Assembly (NCBI GenBank): GCA_032124015.1
Contig: JAQBEH010000114.1
Coordinates: 7,888 to 71,887 of the forward strand
Source: DASRJG01 sp032124015
GTDB lineage: Bacteria; Acidobacteriota; Polarisedimenticolia; Polarisedimenticolales; DASRJG01
DNA length: 64,000 nucleotides
Direction of reading: 5' to 3'
The translations under genes were made by a program, and so were the position numbers. Positions 26,490-34,870 of this stretch are shown here, piece by piece. The stretch's first letter is position 1. Each line of letters begins with the position of its first letter. The notes beneath the pieces are model-generated. The model saw only the letters and a list, made by a program, of their open reading frames with translations, was not told the DNA's origin and ran no database searches.

Positions 26490-27590
26490 ATGGAATGCTG
26501 GTTGATCACTGGCGGCGCCGGCTTCATCGGATGCAACTTCGTGCGCCTCGTTCTTAGCGAAACCAACGCAAAGGTGGTCATCCTCGACAAGTTGACTTAC
26601 GCCGGCAGCCTCGACAGCCTCGGCGAGGTGTTGGCGGACGCACGCGTGACGTTTATCGCCGGGGACATCGCCGATGCTGCCGCCGTCGAGGCCATTTTCC
26701 TCGATCACCGCCCCACCGCGGTCGTGAACTTCGCCGCGGAGAGCCACGTGGACCGCTCCATCGACGGCCCGCGCAACTTCGTGACCACCAACACCGTCGG
26801 CGCCTTCGAGCTGCTCGACGCCGCGCGCCGCTTCGTCGCGACCCTGAGTGCCCCGGCCGCAAGCGCGTTCCGCTTCCTTCAGGTCTCGACCGACGAGGTT
26901 TACGGCGCGCTCGGCGCCGCCGGGTCGTTCGTGGAGACGACACCGTACGCTCCCAACTCGCCCTACGCCGCGTCGAAAGCGGGCGCCGACCATCTCGCGC
27001 GGGCCTACTACGAGACCTTCGGACTGCCGACGCTGATCACCAACTGCAGCAACAACTACGGGCCGTACCAGTTTCCGGAAAAACTGATCCCTTTGACGAT
27101 TCTGAACGCCGTCGAGGGGAGGCCGCTCCCGATCTACGGCGACGGCCTCTACATCCGCGATTGGCTCCATGTGGAAGACCACGGGCGAGCGCTTCTCGCC
27201 GTCCTGAAGCGGGGGCGCCCCGGCCAGACGTACAACATCGGCGGAGACAACGAGCTCACCAATCTCGCTCTGGTCGATCGCATCTGCGCCTCGATCGAGT
27301 CGCTCATGCCGGCAAGCGAGAACGACGCGATGCGCCGCGCAGGCAAGGCGGCCTATCGCGAGCTTTGCGTGCACGTCCCCGATCGCCTCGGCCACGATCG
27401 CCGGTACGCCATCAACGCGTCGAAGATCAAGGCCGAGCTGGGTTGGGCGCCGTCCATCCGATTCGAAACGGGCCTGGGCGAAACGGTACGCTGGTATCTC
27501 GAAAACCGCGCCTGGGCCGACGCCGTGCAGCTCAAGGCGCGATACGAGCGCGAGCGACTCGGCATCGGCGCCAACCGGAGCAAAGCATGA
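26490..27590 (+). CDS. rfbB: dTDP-glucose 4,6-dehydratase
   Basis: This 366-residue extended SDR converts dTDP-glucose to dTDP-4-keto-6-deoxyglucose on the way to dTDP-rhamnose and other deoxysugars. LITGGAGFIGCNFVR is the NAD-binding start, and SHVDRSIDGP, STDEVYG (Thr-Asp-Glu of the dehydratase) and YAASKAGADHL (Tyr-x3-Lys) are present. The start is ATG 26490; a longer frame to 26322 overlaps the divergent peptidase. It is coupled to rfbA by an ATGA overlap. No rfbC or rfbD follows in the window, so the rest of the pathway is elsewhere. Confidence 0.95.
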   Translation: MECWLITGGAGFIGCNFVRLVLSETNAKVVILDKLTYAGSLDSLGEVLADARVTFIAGDIADAAAVEAIFLDHRPTAVVNFAAESHVDRSIDGPRNFVTTNTVGAFELLDAARRFVATLSAPAASAFRFLQVSTDEVYGALGAAGSFVETTPYAPNSPYAASKAGADHLARAYYETFGLPTLITNCSNNYGPYQFPEKLIPLTILNAVEGRPLPIYGDGLYIRDWLHVEDHGRALLAVLKRGRPGQTYNIGGDNELTNLALVDRICASIESLMPASENDAMRRAGKAAYRELCVHVPDRLGHDRRYAINASKIKAELGWAPSIRFETGLGETVRWYLENRAWADAVQLKARYERERLGIGANRSKA

Positions 27591-28462
27591 AGGGGATCGT
27601 CCTTGCCGGCGGGGCGGGCACGCGCCTTCACCCGGTCACGCGCGCGGTGAGCAAGCAGCTCCTCCCCGTGTACGACAAGCCGATGGTGTACTACCCGCTG
27701 TCGGCGCTCATGATCGCGGGAATCAGGGACATCCTCATCATCACGACGCCCGAGGACCGGCCGGCGTTCGAGCGACTGCTCGAGGACGGCTCCTGGCTCG
27801 GGATCCGGATCGCCTATGCAGAACAAGTGCGACCCGAAGGGCTCGCCCAGGCGTTTCTGATCGGGCGGGAGTTCGTCGGAACCGAGCGTGTCGCCTTGGC
27901 CCTCGGCGACAACATCTTCTACGGGCAGGGATTCGCGAGCCTGTTGCAGCGCGCCGAAGCCAGGACGTCCGGAGCGACGGTGTTCGCTTACCGCGTGCGC
28001 GATCCGGAGCGCTACGGTGTCGTCACATTCGCCGCATCGGGGCGCGCGATTGCGATCGAGGAAAAGCCCTCCGCTCCACGGTCCGACTACGCCGTCACCG
28101 GTCTCTACTTCTACGACAATCGGGTGCTCGACATCGCGGCGTCCCTGAAACCCTCGCGTCGGGGCGAGCTCGAGATCACCGACGTCAACCTGGCCTACCT
28201 GCACCTGGGCGAGCTTCACGTCGAGGTCCTGACGCGCGGTTTCGCATGGCTGGACACCGGAACGCACGATTCGCTCCTCCAAGCGTCGAATTTCATCCAG
28301 ACGCTCCAGGAACGGCAGGGATTGCGGGTCGCGTGCCTCGAGGAGATCGCCTACAAGATGGGGTTCCTCGATCGAGCCGCCGTGTCTCGCCTCGCGGACG
28401 GGTTGGGAAAGAGCAGCTACGCCGACTACCTGCGCCGCGTGCTCGACGAGGACGGCGCCTGA
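27587..28462 (+). CDS. rfbA: Glucose-1-phosphate thymidylyltransferase
   Basis: This 291-residue enzyme makes dTDP-glucose from dTTP and glucose 1-phosphate. The nucleotide-binding start GIVLAGGAGTRLHPVT, SKQLLPVYDKPM, ALGDNIFYG and TGLYFYDNRVL are diagnostic of RmlA. ATG 27587 overlaps the rfbB stop by four bases, and the TGA at 28460-28462 overlaps the probable CTG start of the next gene. The product feeds rfbB. Confidence 0.96.
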   Translation: MKGIVLAGGAGTRLHPVTRAVSKQLLPVYDKPMVYYPLSALMIAGIRDILIITTPEDRPAFERLLEDGSWLGIRIAYAEQVRPEGLAQAFLIGREFVGTERVALALGDNIFYGQGFASLLQRAEARTSGATVFAYRVRDPERYGVVTFAASGRAIAIEEKPSAPRSDYAVTGLYFYDNRVLDIAASLKPSRRGELEITDVNLAYLHLGELHVEVLTRGFAWLDTGTHDSLLQASNFIQTLQERQGLRVACLEEIAYKMGFLDRAAVSRLADGLGKSSYADYLRRVLDEDGA

Positions 28463-29343
28463 TACCCCGCAACGGAGCACTCGCGACCGTTTTCATACTC
28501 CTCACGATCGTATGGGGAACGACCTGGGCGGCCATTCGGGTCGGCCTCGCCGGCATGCCGCCGTTCACCAGCGTCGCGCTCCGTTTCGCAATCGCGACCA
28601 CGATCCTCCTCGTGATCGCCAAGGCAATGAAGGTCCGTCTGGGGGCGGAGCCCCACGAGAAGATGCTCTGGCTGGTCAATGGGGCGCTCTTCTTTTCGGT
28701 TTCGTATGGCGTCGTCTACTGGAGCGAGCAGTACGTTCCGTCGGGGCTGGCGGCGATCCTCTTCGCGACGTTTCCGATCTTGGTCACGCTCTTCGCCCAT
28801 CTGTTTCTCCCGGGTGAGCCCCTGCGCTTCCGTTTCGGGCTGGGCGCCGTCGTCGCTTTTTGCGGAGTCGTCGTCATCTTCTCGGAAGACCTCGCAAAGA
28901 TCGGCGGACCCAAGACGAAGATCGCGGCGGCGGTGCTACTGGTGTCGCCGGTGGTTTCGGCGCTTTCCAGCGTGAGCATCAAGAAGTGGGGGGCGAAGAT
29001 CCATCCGATCTCCCTCGCCGCCATGCCGATGGCGGTCGCGACCGTCGTGATGACGGCGATGGCCCTGATCTTCGAACGCCACCGCCCGATCGTCTGGACG
29101 CCGGCCACGATCGGCGCACTGGCCTACCTCGCCGTCTTCGGTTCTGCGATGACGTTCACGCTGTACTACTGGCTGTTACGGCACGTTCGCGCCAGTCGCG
29201 TCGCGTTGATCGCCTACGCGACACCGATCATCGCCGTCGCCACGGGCGTGCTCTTCCTGAACGAACCCCTGACCGTGCGCATGATGCTCGGAGGCGTGCT
29301 CGTGATCGCCGGCGTCGCCTTCACGGCGAAATCGCGCTACTGA
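28459..29343 (+). CDS. EamA/DMT-family transporter
   Basis: This membrane protein of about 294 residues has ten hydrophobic helices and two EamA repeats (VWGTTWAAIRVGLAGMPPF; ALSSVSIKKWG.. in the second half). The ending TGVLFLNEPLTVRMMLGGVLVI is typical of the family. Cargo is unknown; some relatives export metabolites or flip lipid-linked sugars. No ATG, GTG or TTG lies before the first helix. The best candidate is CTG 28459, which overlaps the rfbA stop as CTGA, mimicking the ATGA couplings around it. The exact start is therefore uncertain. Confidence 0.85.
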   Translation: MIPRNGALATVFILLTIVWGTTWAAIRVGLAGMPPFTSVALRFAIATTILLVIAKAMKVRLGAEPHEKMLWLVNGALFFSVSYGVVYWSEQYVPSGLAAILFATFPILVTLFAHLFLPGEPLRFRFGLGAVVAFCGVVVIFSEDLAKIGGPKTKIAAAVLLVSPVVSALSSVSIKKWGAKIHPISLAAMPMAVATVVMTAMALIFERHRPIVWTPATIGALAYLAVFGSAMTFTLYYWLLRHVRASRVALIAYATPIIAVATGVLFLNEPLTVRMMLGGVLVIAGVAFTAKSRY

Positions 29344-29729
29344 ATCTCGTCGGGCCCCGGCACGACACTTTGATCGCTCTCTCCGGGGACGAGGTAGAAC
29401 TTCGGGGAGGGCGCGGCTGTTCGTTCGCGCATCCCCCGCAGGCGAGAGAGATGATCCTGGAAGACCTCGCCCAACTCCGCGATGTTGGTGTGAAGTCGCA
29501 CCAACGATTCCCTGGCTTCGCCGAGGCGTTCTTTGATCGCCGAGTGGCGATGGAACGCTTCTCTCAAGGCCGCGGTGTAAGGCTCGGAACTGTCTTCGAG
29601 GTCGATGCCCCGGCCGAGAAACAGGGCGCGGACTTTCTCGACGAACGACGGCGAGGCCCCCGTTTCCGACGCGAGCCTCACGATCGACTCCTCGAGCGTG
29701 ACCTTGCGCGATCTCATGGCGTCTCGCAC
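29337..29729 (-). CDS. Conserved hypothetical helical protein
   Basis: This 130-residue, highly charged, mostly helical protein has no signal peptide. The heptad-rich stretch from about 55 to 95 (REAFHRHSAIKERLGEARES onward) suggests a coiled coil. The start chosen is GTG 29729, preceded by GGGGAG at four bases; ATG 29717 is an alternative. I do not recognise the family. It overlaps the EamA gene tail to tail by seven bases. Confidence 0.55.
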   Translation of the reverse strand: MRDAMRSRKVTLEESIVRLASETGASPSFVEKVRALFLGRGIDLEDSSEPYTAALREAFHRHSAIKERLGEARESLVRLHTNIAELGEVFQDHLSRLRGMRERTAAPSPKFYLVPGESDQSVVPGPDEIQ

Positions 29730-29890
29730 CGTTCTCCCCTCGACGCCCTTGATGTACGGCGAATCGCCCGCCCGTCAAGCCCCGCCGGCGCCATCTTGCG
29801 AATGTGAAACCCGGAAACCGCCGCCATGCGCTCTAATGCCGACACGGGGCCGCAGCCCTTCTTCGCCCAGGTTTTCATTTTGGTGCATTA

Positions 29891-29907
29891 ACTTTGCGTT
29901 GCAAAGT
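29891..29907. promoter_or_regulatory. Operator-like dyad upstream of the ankyrin lipoprotein
   Basis: ACTTTGC (29891-29897) and GCAAAGT (29901-29907) form a perfect 7-bp inverted repeat around GTT, in an AT-rich patch about 50 nt before ATG 29956. The geometry suits a dimeric transcription factor of PadR or TetR type. No regulator gene is adjacent. Confidence 0.5.
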
Positions 29908-29955
29908 AATTTGCAGTATGTTCTCCCACGGCCGAACAGACCTGGAGGACATCCG

Positions 29956-30624
29956 ATGATCGCCAGCCCAAAAACCGCGCGCCTCGCCATCCCCCTCCTG
30001 CTCGTTGGCGCTCTTACGGGGTGCTTCTTCTCGGGCCGGAACACTCCACTGGCCCGCGCCGCAGGTTCAGGAGACCTCGCCGCGATGACAAAGCTGCTCG
30101 ACCACGGCGCGGACCCCAACGCCTCCGGTGGACACGGGATGACCCCACTGGCTTCCGCCGCCCGGAACGGCCGGGTGGAAGCGATCGAGTTGCTCTTGGC
30201 CCGTGGTGCCGACCCTCACCGTGGCTGCGGAGTCAACGGTTGGACGCCGCTTCTGCACGCCTTGCACAAGAATCAACTGGCGGCGGCGGAGCGCCTGATC
30301 GCCACGTGCAACCCTCCATCGGCCGAGCTGGACAGCGCCCTGTTCATGGCCGCGGGTTACGCGCAGACCGAGGCGGTCGCTGCGTTGCTGAAGCGCGGCG
30401 CGGACCCGCTCAAAGATTTTGGCAACGGGGCGAACGCGCTTTCAAACGCCGTCTCCGGCGCGTTCGATATCGACTTCAGCTACCAAGGGTGCGCGACTCA
30501 CACCGCGACGGTGCGCGCTCTTCTGGCCGTTCCCGACGTGAAGCTCCAGGGCTCCGCAGGGTCGTCCTCGCTTCGCTCCGCCGAGCGTCGCGGCTGCACG
30601 GAGATGGTGACGCTGCTGAACTAG
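29956..30624 (+). CDS. Ankyrin-repeat lipoprotein
   Basis: This 222-residue protein has a lipoprotein signal (LLLVGALTGC) and four or five ankyrin repeats, e.g. AAGSGDLAAMTKLLDHGADPN, then GMTPLASAARNGRVEAIELLLARGADP. These form a protein-binding scaffold in the periplasm or at the outer membrane. Extra cysteines occur in the middle (RGCGVNG, IATCNPP). GGAGG at 29944-29948 fixes the ATG at 29956. It stands alone behind the operator-like dyad and ends at the palindromic repeat. The partner is unknown. Confidence 0.85.
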   Translation: MIASPKTARLAIPLLLVGALTGCFFSGRNTPLARAAGSGDLAAMTKLLDHGADPNASGGHGMTPLASAARNGRVEAIELLLARGADPHRGCGVNGWTPLLHALHKNQLAAAERLIATCNPPSAELDSALFMAAGYAQTEAVAALLKRGADPLKDFGNGANALSNAVSGAFDIDFSYQGCATHTATVRALLAVPDVKLQGSAGSSSLRSAERRGCTEMVTLLN

Positions 30625-30635
30625 GGCCGGGTCTT

Positions 30636-30668
30636 GTAGAGAATGGGGTCAGGTCTCCCATTCTCTAG
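30636..30668. repeat. Palindromic repeat, GGGGTCAGG type, between ankyrin and M23 genes
   Basis: TAGAGAATGGG (30637-30647) and CCCATTCTCTA (30657-30667) form a perfect 11-bp stem with a 9-nt loop GTCAGGTCT. The TAG that ends the M23 gene (30667-30665) is inside the right arm. Its half-site recurs at 8025-8042. It is a likely bidirectional terminator. Confidence 0.8.
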
Positions 30669-32071
30669 TTCCTCGGAAAAGCGCCGCCGAGCTTGCGTTC
30701 GATGCGATCGGTGAGCCAGTGCGCGTCCCACCATTCGACGGGGTTCACCGGCAAGCCTTGGAGCAAGATCGCGAAGTGCAGATGGTCGCCTCCTGCGAGC
30801 CCCGTGTCGCCGGTGCGGCCGAGGGTCTGGCCGCGGGTCACCGTCTGCCCTTCTTTCACGTCGATCGCCGAGAGATGGCCGTAGAGCGACATCAATCCGT
30901 AGCCATGATCGATGACGACAGCATTCCCGTAGATGCCGAAGAACCGGGCGAGAACGACGACGCCGTCGTTCGCCGCGGGAATCGGCGCGCGCGAGACGCC
31001 CGCCATGTCGAGGCCAAGGTGGTCCTGCTGGTCGACGGTGCCGCCGCGGTAGACGTAGCTCCGTCGATCGGCGAACTGCGCCATCACCTTCGTCGAGCCC
31101 ATCGCCAGAAAGGGGCGGGTCCAGAGGAACCTCGGCTGCGAGCTCTGGGCGAGCGCGACGAGCTCCGCATCGTCGATTCTTCTCAGGTCGCGGTTGATCT
31201 GAAGGTAGTTCGCGAGGAGGTCTCCCTTGTCGGTCAGCTCGGGGGTCTGCGAGAGGATCGGCGGCACGACCTTGCTGAAGAACGCATCGCTGAGCGGGAT
31301 CGTGTCGCGGTGCAACGGGCGCGGATAGAATTTGTCGATCATGGATGCCGAGGCGATGTTGCCCACGTCGTCCTCGGCGATCAACTTCACCTGCGAGACC
31401 TCGCCCAGATCGTAGGGCACCGCGAACAGGGCGAAGCGATCCTGCGGTCCGCCTCCCGGGAGCGGGAATCCGGGGAAGAACCACGCCCCCGCCTTGACCC
31501 CGTCCGTTACCGACGTCTCGCCGACGCGATAGACGACGGCTTCGCAGCCGCCCTGGCTGACGTAGGTGAACGACGACACGACGGCGAGCGAGGGCGGCGT
31601 CAGGCGCACGGGGAGAACGAGTTCCTCGACCTCGGGGTCCGGGTGCCGCAGCCAGCTTGGGGCGCGCGTCGCGGTCACGCGAATCGTTGCGGGGAGCTGC
31701 TTGAGGTTTTTCTGAACCTCCCTTCCGAGCTCGAACTTGATCGCGTCGCTGTCTGTCTTTCTCCCCCAAAACGCCCAGGCGCTCTCGGGGGTGTACGACT
31801 TGGCGACGAGCGTTTCCACTCGGTCGCCCTGCACGAACTCGACCTTGACCCCGGTCAACCCACGGGTCGGCTCGGCGGCGGTCACCGTCACCGACGTGCG
31901 CGCGCCGATCGCCTTGGCCGAGGGCGCGATGGCGAGTTCAGGGGCCGGGCCGGCGCGAAAGGCCCCTCGCAGCACGAGGACGAATCCGGCCACGAGGAGG
32001 AGGACGAGCAGCACCTTCGGCATCAGCCCGCTTCCGGATCGACGCGCGCCGTAGGACGGGCGCCGGGTCAT
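30665..32071 (-). CDS. M23 family peptidoglycan endopeptidase (LytM domain)
   Basis: This 468-residue protein has one N-terminal membrane anchor (PKVLLVLLLVAGFVLVL) and a large periplasmic region. The C-terminal LytM/M23 domain (about 340-445) holds the zinc ligands in HLGLDMA (His, Asp) and DHLHFAIL (H-x-H), plus LYGHLS and RGQTLGRTGDTG. It should cleave peptide cross-links in peptidoglycan. The middle region has an Ig-like/beta-rich character and no named domain. The ATG overlaps the stop of the 73-residue gene (32068-32071), placing it last in the purEK operon. Confidence 0.9.
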   Translation of the reverse strand: MTRRPSYGARRSGSGLMPKVLLVLLLVAGFVLVLRGAFRAGPAPELAIAPSAKAIGARTSVTVTAAEPTRGLTGVKVEFVQGDRVETLVAKSYTPESAWAFWGRKTDSDAIKFELGREVQKNLKQLPATIRVTATRAPSWLRHPDPEVEELVLPVRLTPPSLAVVSSFTYVSQGGCEAVVYRVGETSVTDGVKAGAWFFPGFPLPGGGPQDRFALFAVPYDLGEVSQVKLIAEDDVGNIASASMIDKFYPRPLHRDTIPLSDAFFSKVVPPILSQTPELTDKGDLLANYLQINRDLRRIDDAELVALAQSSQPRFLWTRPFLAMGSTKVMAQFADRRSYVYRGGTVDQQDHLGLDMAGVSRAPIPAANDGVVVLARFFGIYGNAVVIDHGYGLMSLYGHLSAIDVKEGQTVTRGQTLGRTGDTGLAGGDHLHFAILLQGLPVNPVEWWDAHWLTDRIERKLGGAFPRN

Positions 32072-32289
32072 CGCGACACTCCCGCGTCATTCAAGATCGA
32101 CTCCATCATGGGTACGTAGAACCTCCAGTAAAACGCCGTCTCCCAGGGCGCCAGCTTGAGCCCTTCGACGAGATGGCGGACAGCGACGTGGCCGACGAAA
32201 TCACCGGCAAAGTACCAGACCGCACCTCCGCGCGGCGGGGCATGGCGCGTCACCGCGAAGATGGGCCACGCCCAGAGCAGCGAGTTCAT
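32068..32289 (-). CDS. Small protein between purK and the M23 peptidase
   Basis: This 73-residue protein is rich in aromatic residues and may be membrane-peripheral (NSLLWAWPIFAVT, WYFAGDFVGHVAV, WETAFYWRFYVPMM). No family is recognised. Four-base ATGA overlaps with purK (32286-32289) and with the M23 gene (32068-32071) argue that it is translated. It could assist the membrane peptidase downstream. Confidence 0.55.
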   Translation of the reverse strand: MNSLLWAWPIFAVTRHAPPRGGAVWYFAGDFVGHVAVRHLVEGLKLAPWETAFYWRFYVPMMESILNDAGVSR

Positions 32290-33395
32290 CGCAACAGTGT
32301 CGGCTCGGCGACGAGCGTCGCCACTTGTGCGAGGGCCGACCCGAGCGCCTCGCGTCCCGGCTCGACGAGAGTCACATGTCCCAACTTGCGTCCAGGTCGC
32401 GCGGGTTTCCCGTAAAGATGCAGGTGCGCGCCCTCGATGCCGAGAAGAGCCGAGGGGTCCGGCGTCTCGCCGATCAAGTTGACCATCGCCGACACGCCGA
32501 TCGCGCGGGTGGCGCCTAAAGGAAGGCCGAGGATGGCGCGCAGGTGATTCTCGAATTGGCTCGTCTTCGCGCCCTCGATCGTCCAGTGCCCGGAGTTGTG
32601 CACGCGCGGCGCCATCTCGTTGGCAAGCAGCCGACCCTCGTGCTGGAACAACTCGATCGCAAGAACACCCACGTAATCGAGCGCTTCCAGCGTCTTCGCG
32701 GAGATGGCCGCTGCGGCGTCAGCGAGCGCGCCGCCCGCATCGAGCGCAGGGGCGATCGACCGCCGCAGGATCCCGTCGCGGTGAACGTTTTCGACGAGCG
32801 GCCAGTACGCCGTCTCGCCGGTGCGGCTGCGTGCGGCGAGGATCGACAGCTCGCGCTCGAACGGAACGAACCGTTCGAGGATCAAGGGACGTCCGCCGAT
32901 CGCCGCAAATGCGGAATCGAGATCGGCGCCGCGGCGCAGCACGCGCTGTCCCTTGCCGTCATACCCCTGCATGCGGGTCTTGAGCACCGACGGGAAGCCG
33001 ATCTCGGCGACGGCGCGGTCGAGATCGTCCCAGGTGTCGACCGTGGCGAATGTTGCCGTTTCGATGTCGAGGTCTCGAAAAAGGTTCTTCTCCTTCAGGC
33101 GGTCCTGTGCCACGTGGAGCGCGCCCGGCGGCGGAAAAACCGGGACGTGTAACGCGAGCTGCTCGGCGGCGGCAACCGGGACGTTTTCGAACTCGTAGGT
33201 AACGAGATCGACGGTGTTCGCGAACGCGTCGAGCGCGGCGTGATCGTCCCAGTTCGCGACGGTCAATGCGCCGAGGTGAGCCGCCGGTGATTCGGCGTTT
33301 TCGTCGTAAAACGCGAACCGCAACCCCAACGGATAGCCCGCCAAGGCCAGCATCCGTCCGAGCTGGCCCGCTCCCAGAACGCCGACGACCGTCAT
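32286..33395 (-). CDS. purK: N5-carboxyaminoimidazole ribonucleotide synthase
   Basis: This 369-residue ATP-grasp enzyme carboxylates AIR to N5-CAIR using ATP and bicarbonate in purine synthesis. GAGQLGRMLALAGYPLG at the N-terminus, VLKTRMQGYDGKGQ near 140 and ELFQHEGRLLANEMAPRVHNSGHW near 270 are the family landmarks. It overlaps purE upstream (33392-33395) and the small gene downstream by four bases each. Confidence 0.97.
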   Translation of the reverse strand: MTVVGVLGAGQLGRMLALAGYPLGLRFAFYDENAESPAAHLGALTVANWDDHAALDAFANTVDLVTYEFENVPVAAAEQLALHVPVFPPPGALHVAQDRLKEKNLFRDLDIETATFATVDTWDDLDRAVAEIGFPSVLKTRMQGYDGKGQRVLRRGADLDSAFAAIGGRPLILERFVPFERELSILAARSRTGETAYWPLVENVHRDGILRRSIAPALDAGGALADAAAAISAKTLEALDYVGVLAIELFQHEGRLLANEMAPRVHNSGHWTIEGAKTSQFENHLRAILGLPLGATRAIGVSAMVNLIGETPDPSALLGIEGAHLHLYGKPARPGRKLGHVTLVEPGREALGSALAQVATLVAEPTLLR

Positions 33396-33904
33396 GATTT
33401 CGGGGGGGCTTCGCCGTCTTCGCGCGGATCAGGCGACGCCAAGACCTTTTCGGTCTGCGCGACGCGGAAGCGCTTCAGGGCCAGACGAATCTCCGGATGC
33501 TTGGCGCCCAAGATCGCCGCCGCGAGCAGGGCCGCGTTGGTCGCCCCGGCTTTCCCGATCGCGAGCGTGCCGACGGGAACACCGGCGGGCATCTGGACGA
33601 TCGACAACAGCGAGTCCATCCCCTTGAGTGTCTTCGTCTCGATTGGAACGCCAAGCACGGGAAGCGCCGTCTTCGAAGCCGCCATGCCCGGCAGATGGGC
33701 CGCACCGCCGGCACCGGCGATCAGAACCTCGAGCCCGCGCGACTCGGCCGTCGCCGCGTACTCGAACAGGAGGTCCGGGGTGCGGTGAGCCGAGACCACC
33801 CGCACCTCGTGAGGAATTCCGAGGTGTTCCAGGGTCGTTGCCGCGGACTCGAGCGTCTCCCAGTCGGATCGCGACCCCATGATCAAGCCCACGAGCGGAT
33901 TCAT
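33392..33904 (-). CDS. purE: N5-carboxyaminoimidazole ribonucleotide mutase
   Basis: This 170-residue class I PurE converts N5-CAIR to CAIR. GSRSDWETLESAATTL, VVSAHRTPDLL and AGAGGAAHLPGMAAS are the active-site loops. A perfect TATAAT box ends six bases before the ATG at 33904, implying a leaderless or near-leaderless message for the purE-purK-orf-M23 operon. An additional read-through from the upstream hydrolase gene (22 nt away) is possible. Confidence 0.97.
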   Translation of the reverse strand: MNPLVGLIMGSRSDWETLESAATTLEHLGIPHEVRVVSAHRTPDLLFEYAATAESRGLEVLIAGAGGAAHLPGMAASKTALPVLGVPIETKTLKGMDSLLSIVQMPAGVPVGTLAIGKAGATNAALLAAAILGAKHPEIRLALKRFRVAQTEKVLASPDPREDGEAPPKS

Positions 33905-33910
33905 TCGCTG

Positions 33911-33939
33911 ATTATAGTGGGACCGCTAGTTCATTTCGA
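33911..33939 (-). promoter_or_regulatory. Sigma-70 promoter of the purE operon
   Basis: On the minus strand TCGAAA (33939-33934) and TATAAT (33916-33911) are 17 nt apart. The ATG of purE begins six bases after the -10 box. The -35 element lies within the 3' end of the MBL hydrolase gene. Confidence 0.6.
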
Positions 33940-34870
33940 GCACCGGGGCGCCGAACGCCTCCCCGGCCTCGCGGAAGACTTCCGCCTCGCGTCCCTCGTA
34001 CCGTGGCGAGAGGTGGAAGACCGCGAGGCGTTTGGCGCCGGCACGGCGCGCCAACTCCCCCGCCTGCTTCGCGGTGAGGTGCTTTCGCTCGAGGGCCAGA
34101 TCACGGTCCTCGTCGAGGAAGGCCGCCTCGCACAAAAGGAGGTCCGCGTTGCGCACGAACGCCTCCGCGCGCGCCAGGTTGTCGCCCGTTGCGGCCAGGT
34201 CGGTGAGGTACGCGACAACCTGCCCCGGCCCCTCGACGATCAGTCCGTCGGTGTCGTTTTTGGCACCGCCACGAATCGTGTCCTTGAGCTCCCTGAGCCA
34301 CGGACCGGGAACGAGCCCGCGCCGCAGGACGAGATCTTTGTTGACACCGAGATGCCGGGCCTCCCGCACGACGACTCCGAGCACCGGGATCCCGTGGTCG
34401 AACGTCTCGACCTCGATGCGAAACGCACGTTCCGCATGGACCGTCCCGGAAAACGGCGCTTCGGGAATTGCCACGGGCCGCATGCCCGACGCTCCCGAGT
34501 ACTCCTCCGCGAAAAGCGTATCGCCCGCCACTTCCTGCACCCGCAAATGAACCGGGTAACCCTCGATCAGGTTCCACGAGTACGCGCCGATGCGTCCGCG
34601 CACGCTCTCCAGGAACCCCGGCGGCCCGGTGATCGCGAGGGGCGCTTCGCGACGGAGCGTCACGCGCAAAAGCTGGTCGAAGCCGACGAAGTGATCCATG
34701 TGCGTGTGCGTGACCACCGCGTGCGCGAGCTTGAGCAACCTCCGCGGCGGCAGCTGCGCGAGGGAGGGAAGGTCGCAGAGCACGGCGCGGCCCTCGTCGG
34801 GAATATCGATCCAAGAGCCCGGGTCCCCGGTGGGCGGATGGAGGAAGGCGGGGTGGAAGAGCGTCCGCAT
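33926..34870 (-). CDS. Metallo-beta-lactamase fold hydrolase (RNase Z/ElaC-like)
   Basis: This is a 314-residue protein from ATG 34870 (MRTLFHPAF). The metal site THTHMDHFVGFDQ, a downstream YLTDLAATGDN, a LLLCEAAF strand and VFHLSPRYEG (late His) match the RNase Z-like branch of the MBL superfamily. tRNA 3' processing is possible but the exosite is not evident, so the substrate is open. A frame continuing to 36058 is spurious. Its start shares one base with the stop of the upstream membrane-protein gene (TGATG). Confidence 0.82.
   Translation of the reverse strand: MRTLFHPAFLHPPTGDPGSWIDIPDEGRAVLCDLPSLAQLPPRRLLKLAHAVVTHTHMDHFVGFDQLLRVTLRREAPLAITGPPGFLESVRGRIGAYSWNLIEGYPVHLRVQEVAGDTLFAEEYSGASGMRPVAIPEAPFSGTVHAERAFRIEVETFDHGIPVLGVVVREARHLGVNKDLVLRRGLVPGPWLRELKDTIRGGAKNDTDGLIVEGPGQVVAYLTDLAATGDNLARAEAFVRNADLLLCEAAFLDEDRDLALERKHLTAKQAGELARRAGAKRLAVFHLSPRYEGREAEVFREAGEAFGAPVLEMN

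Noticed and set aside
26436..27395. Upstream extension of the M29-like peptidase frame to 27395
   Set aside because: It runs antisense through rfbB. Homology to the peptidase family starts at ATG 26435.
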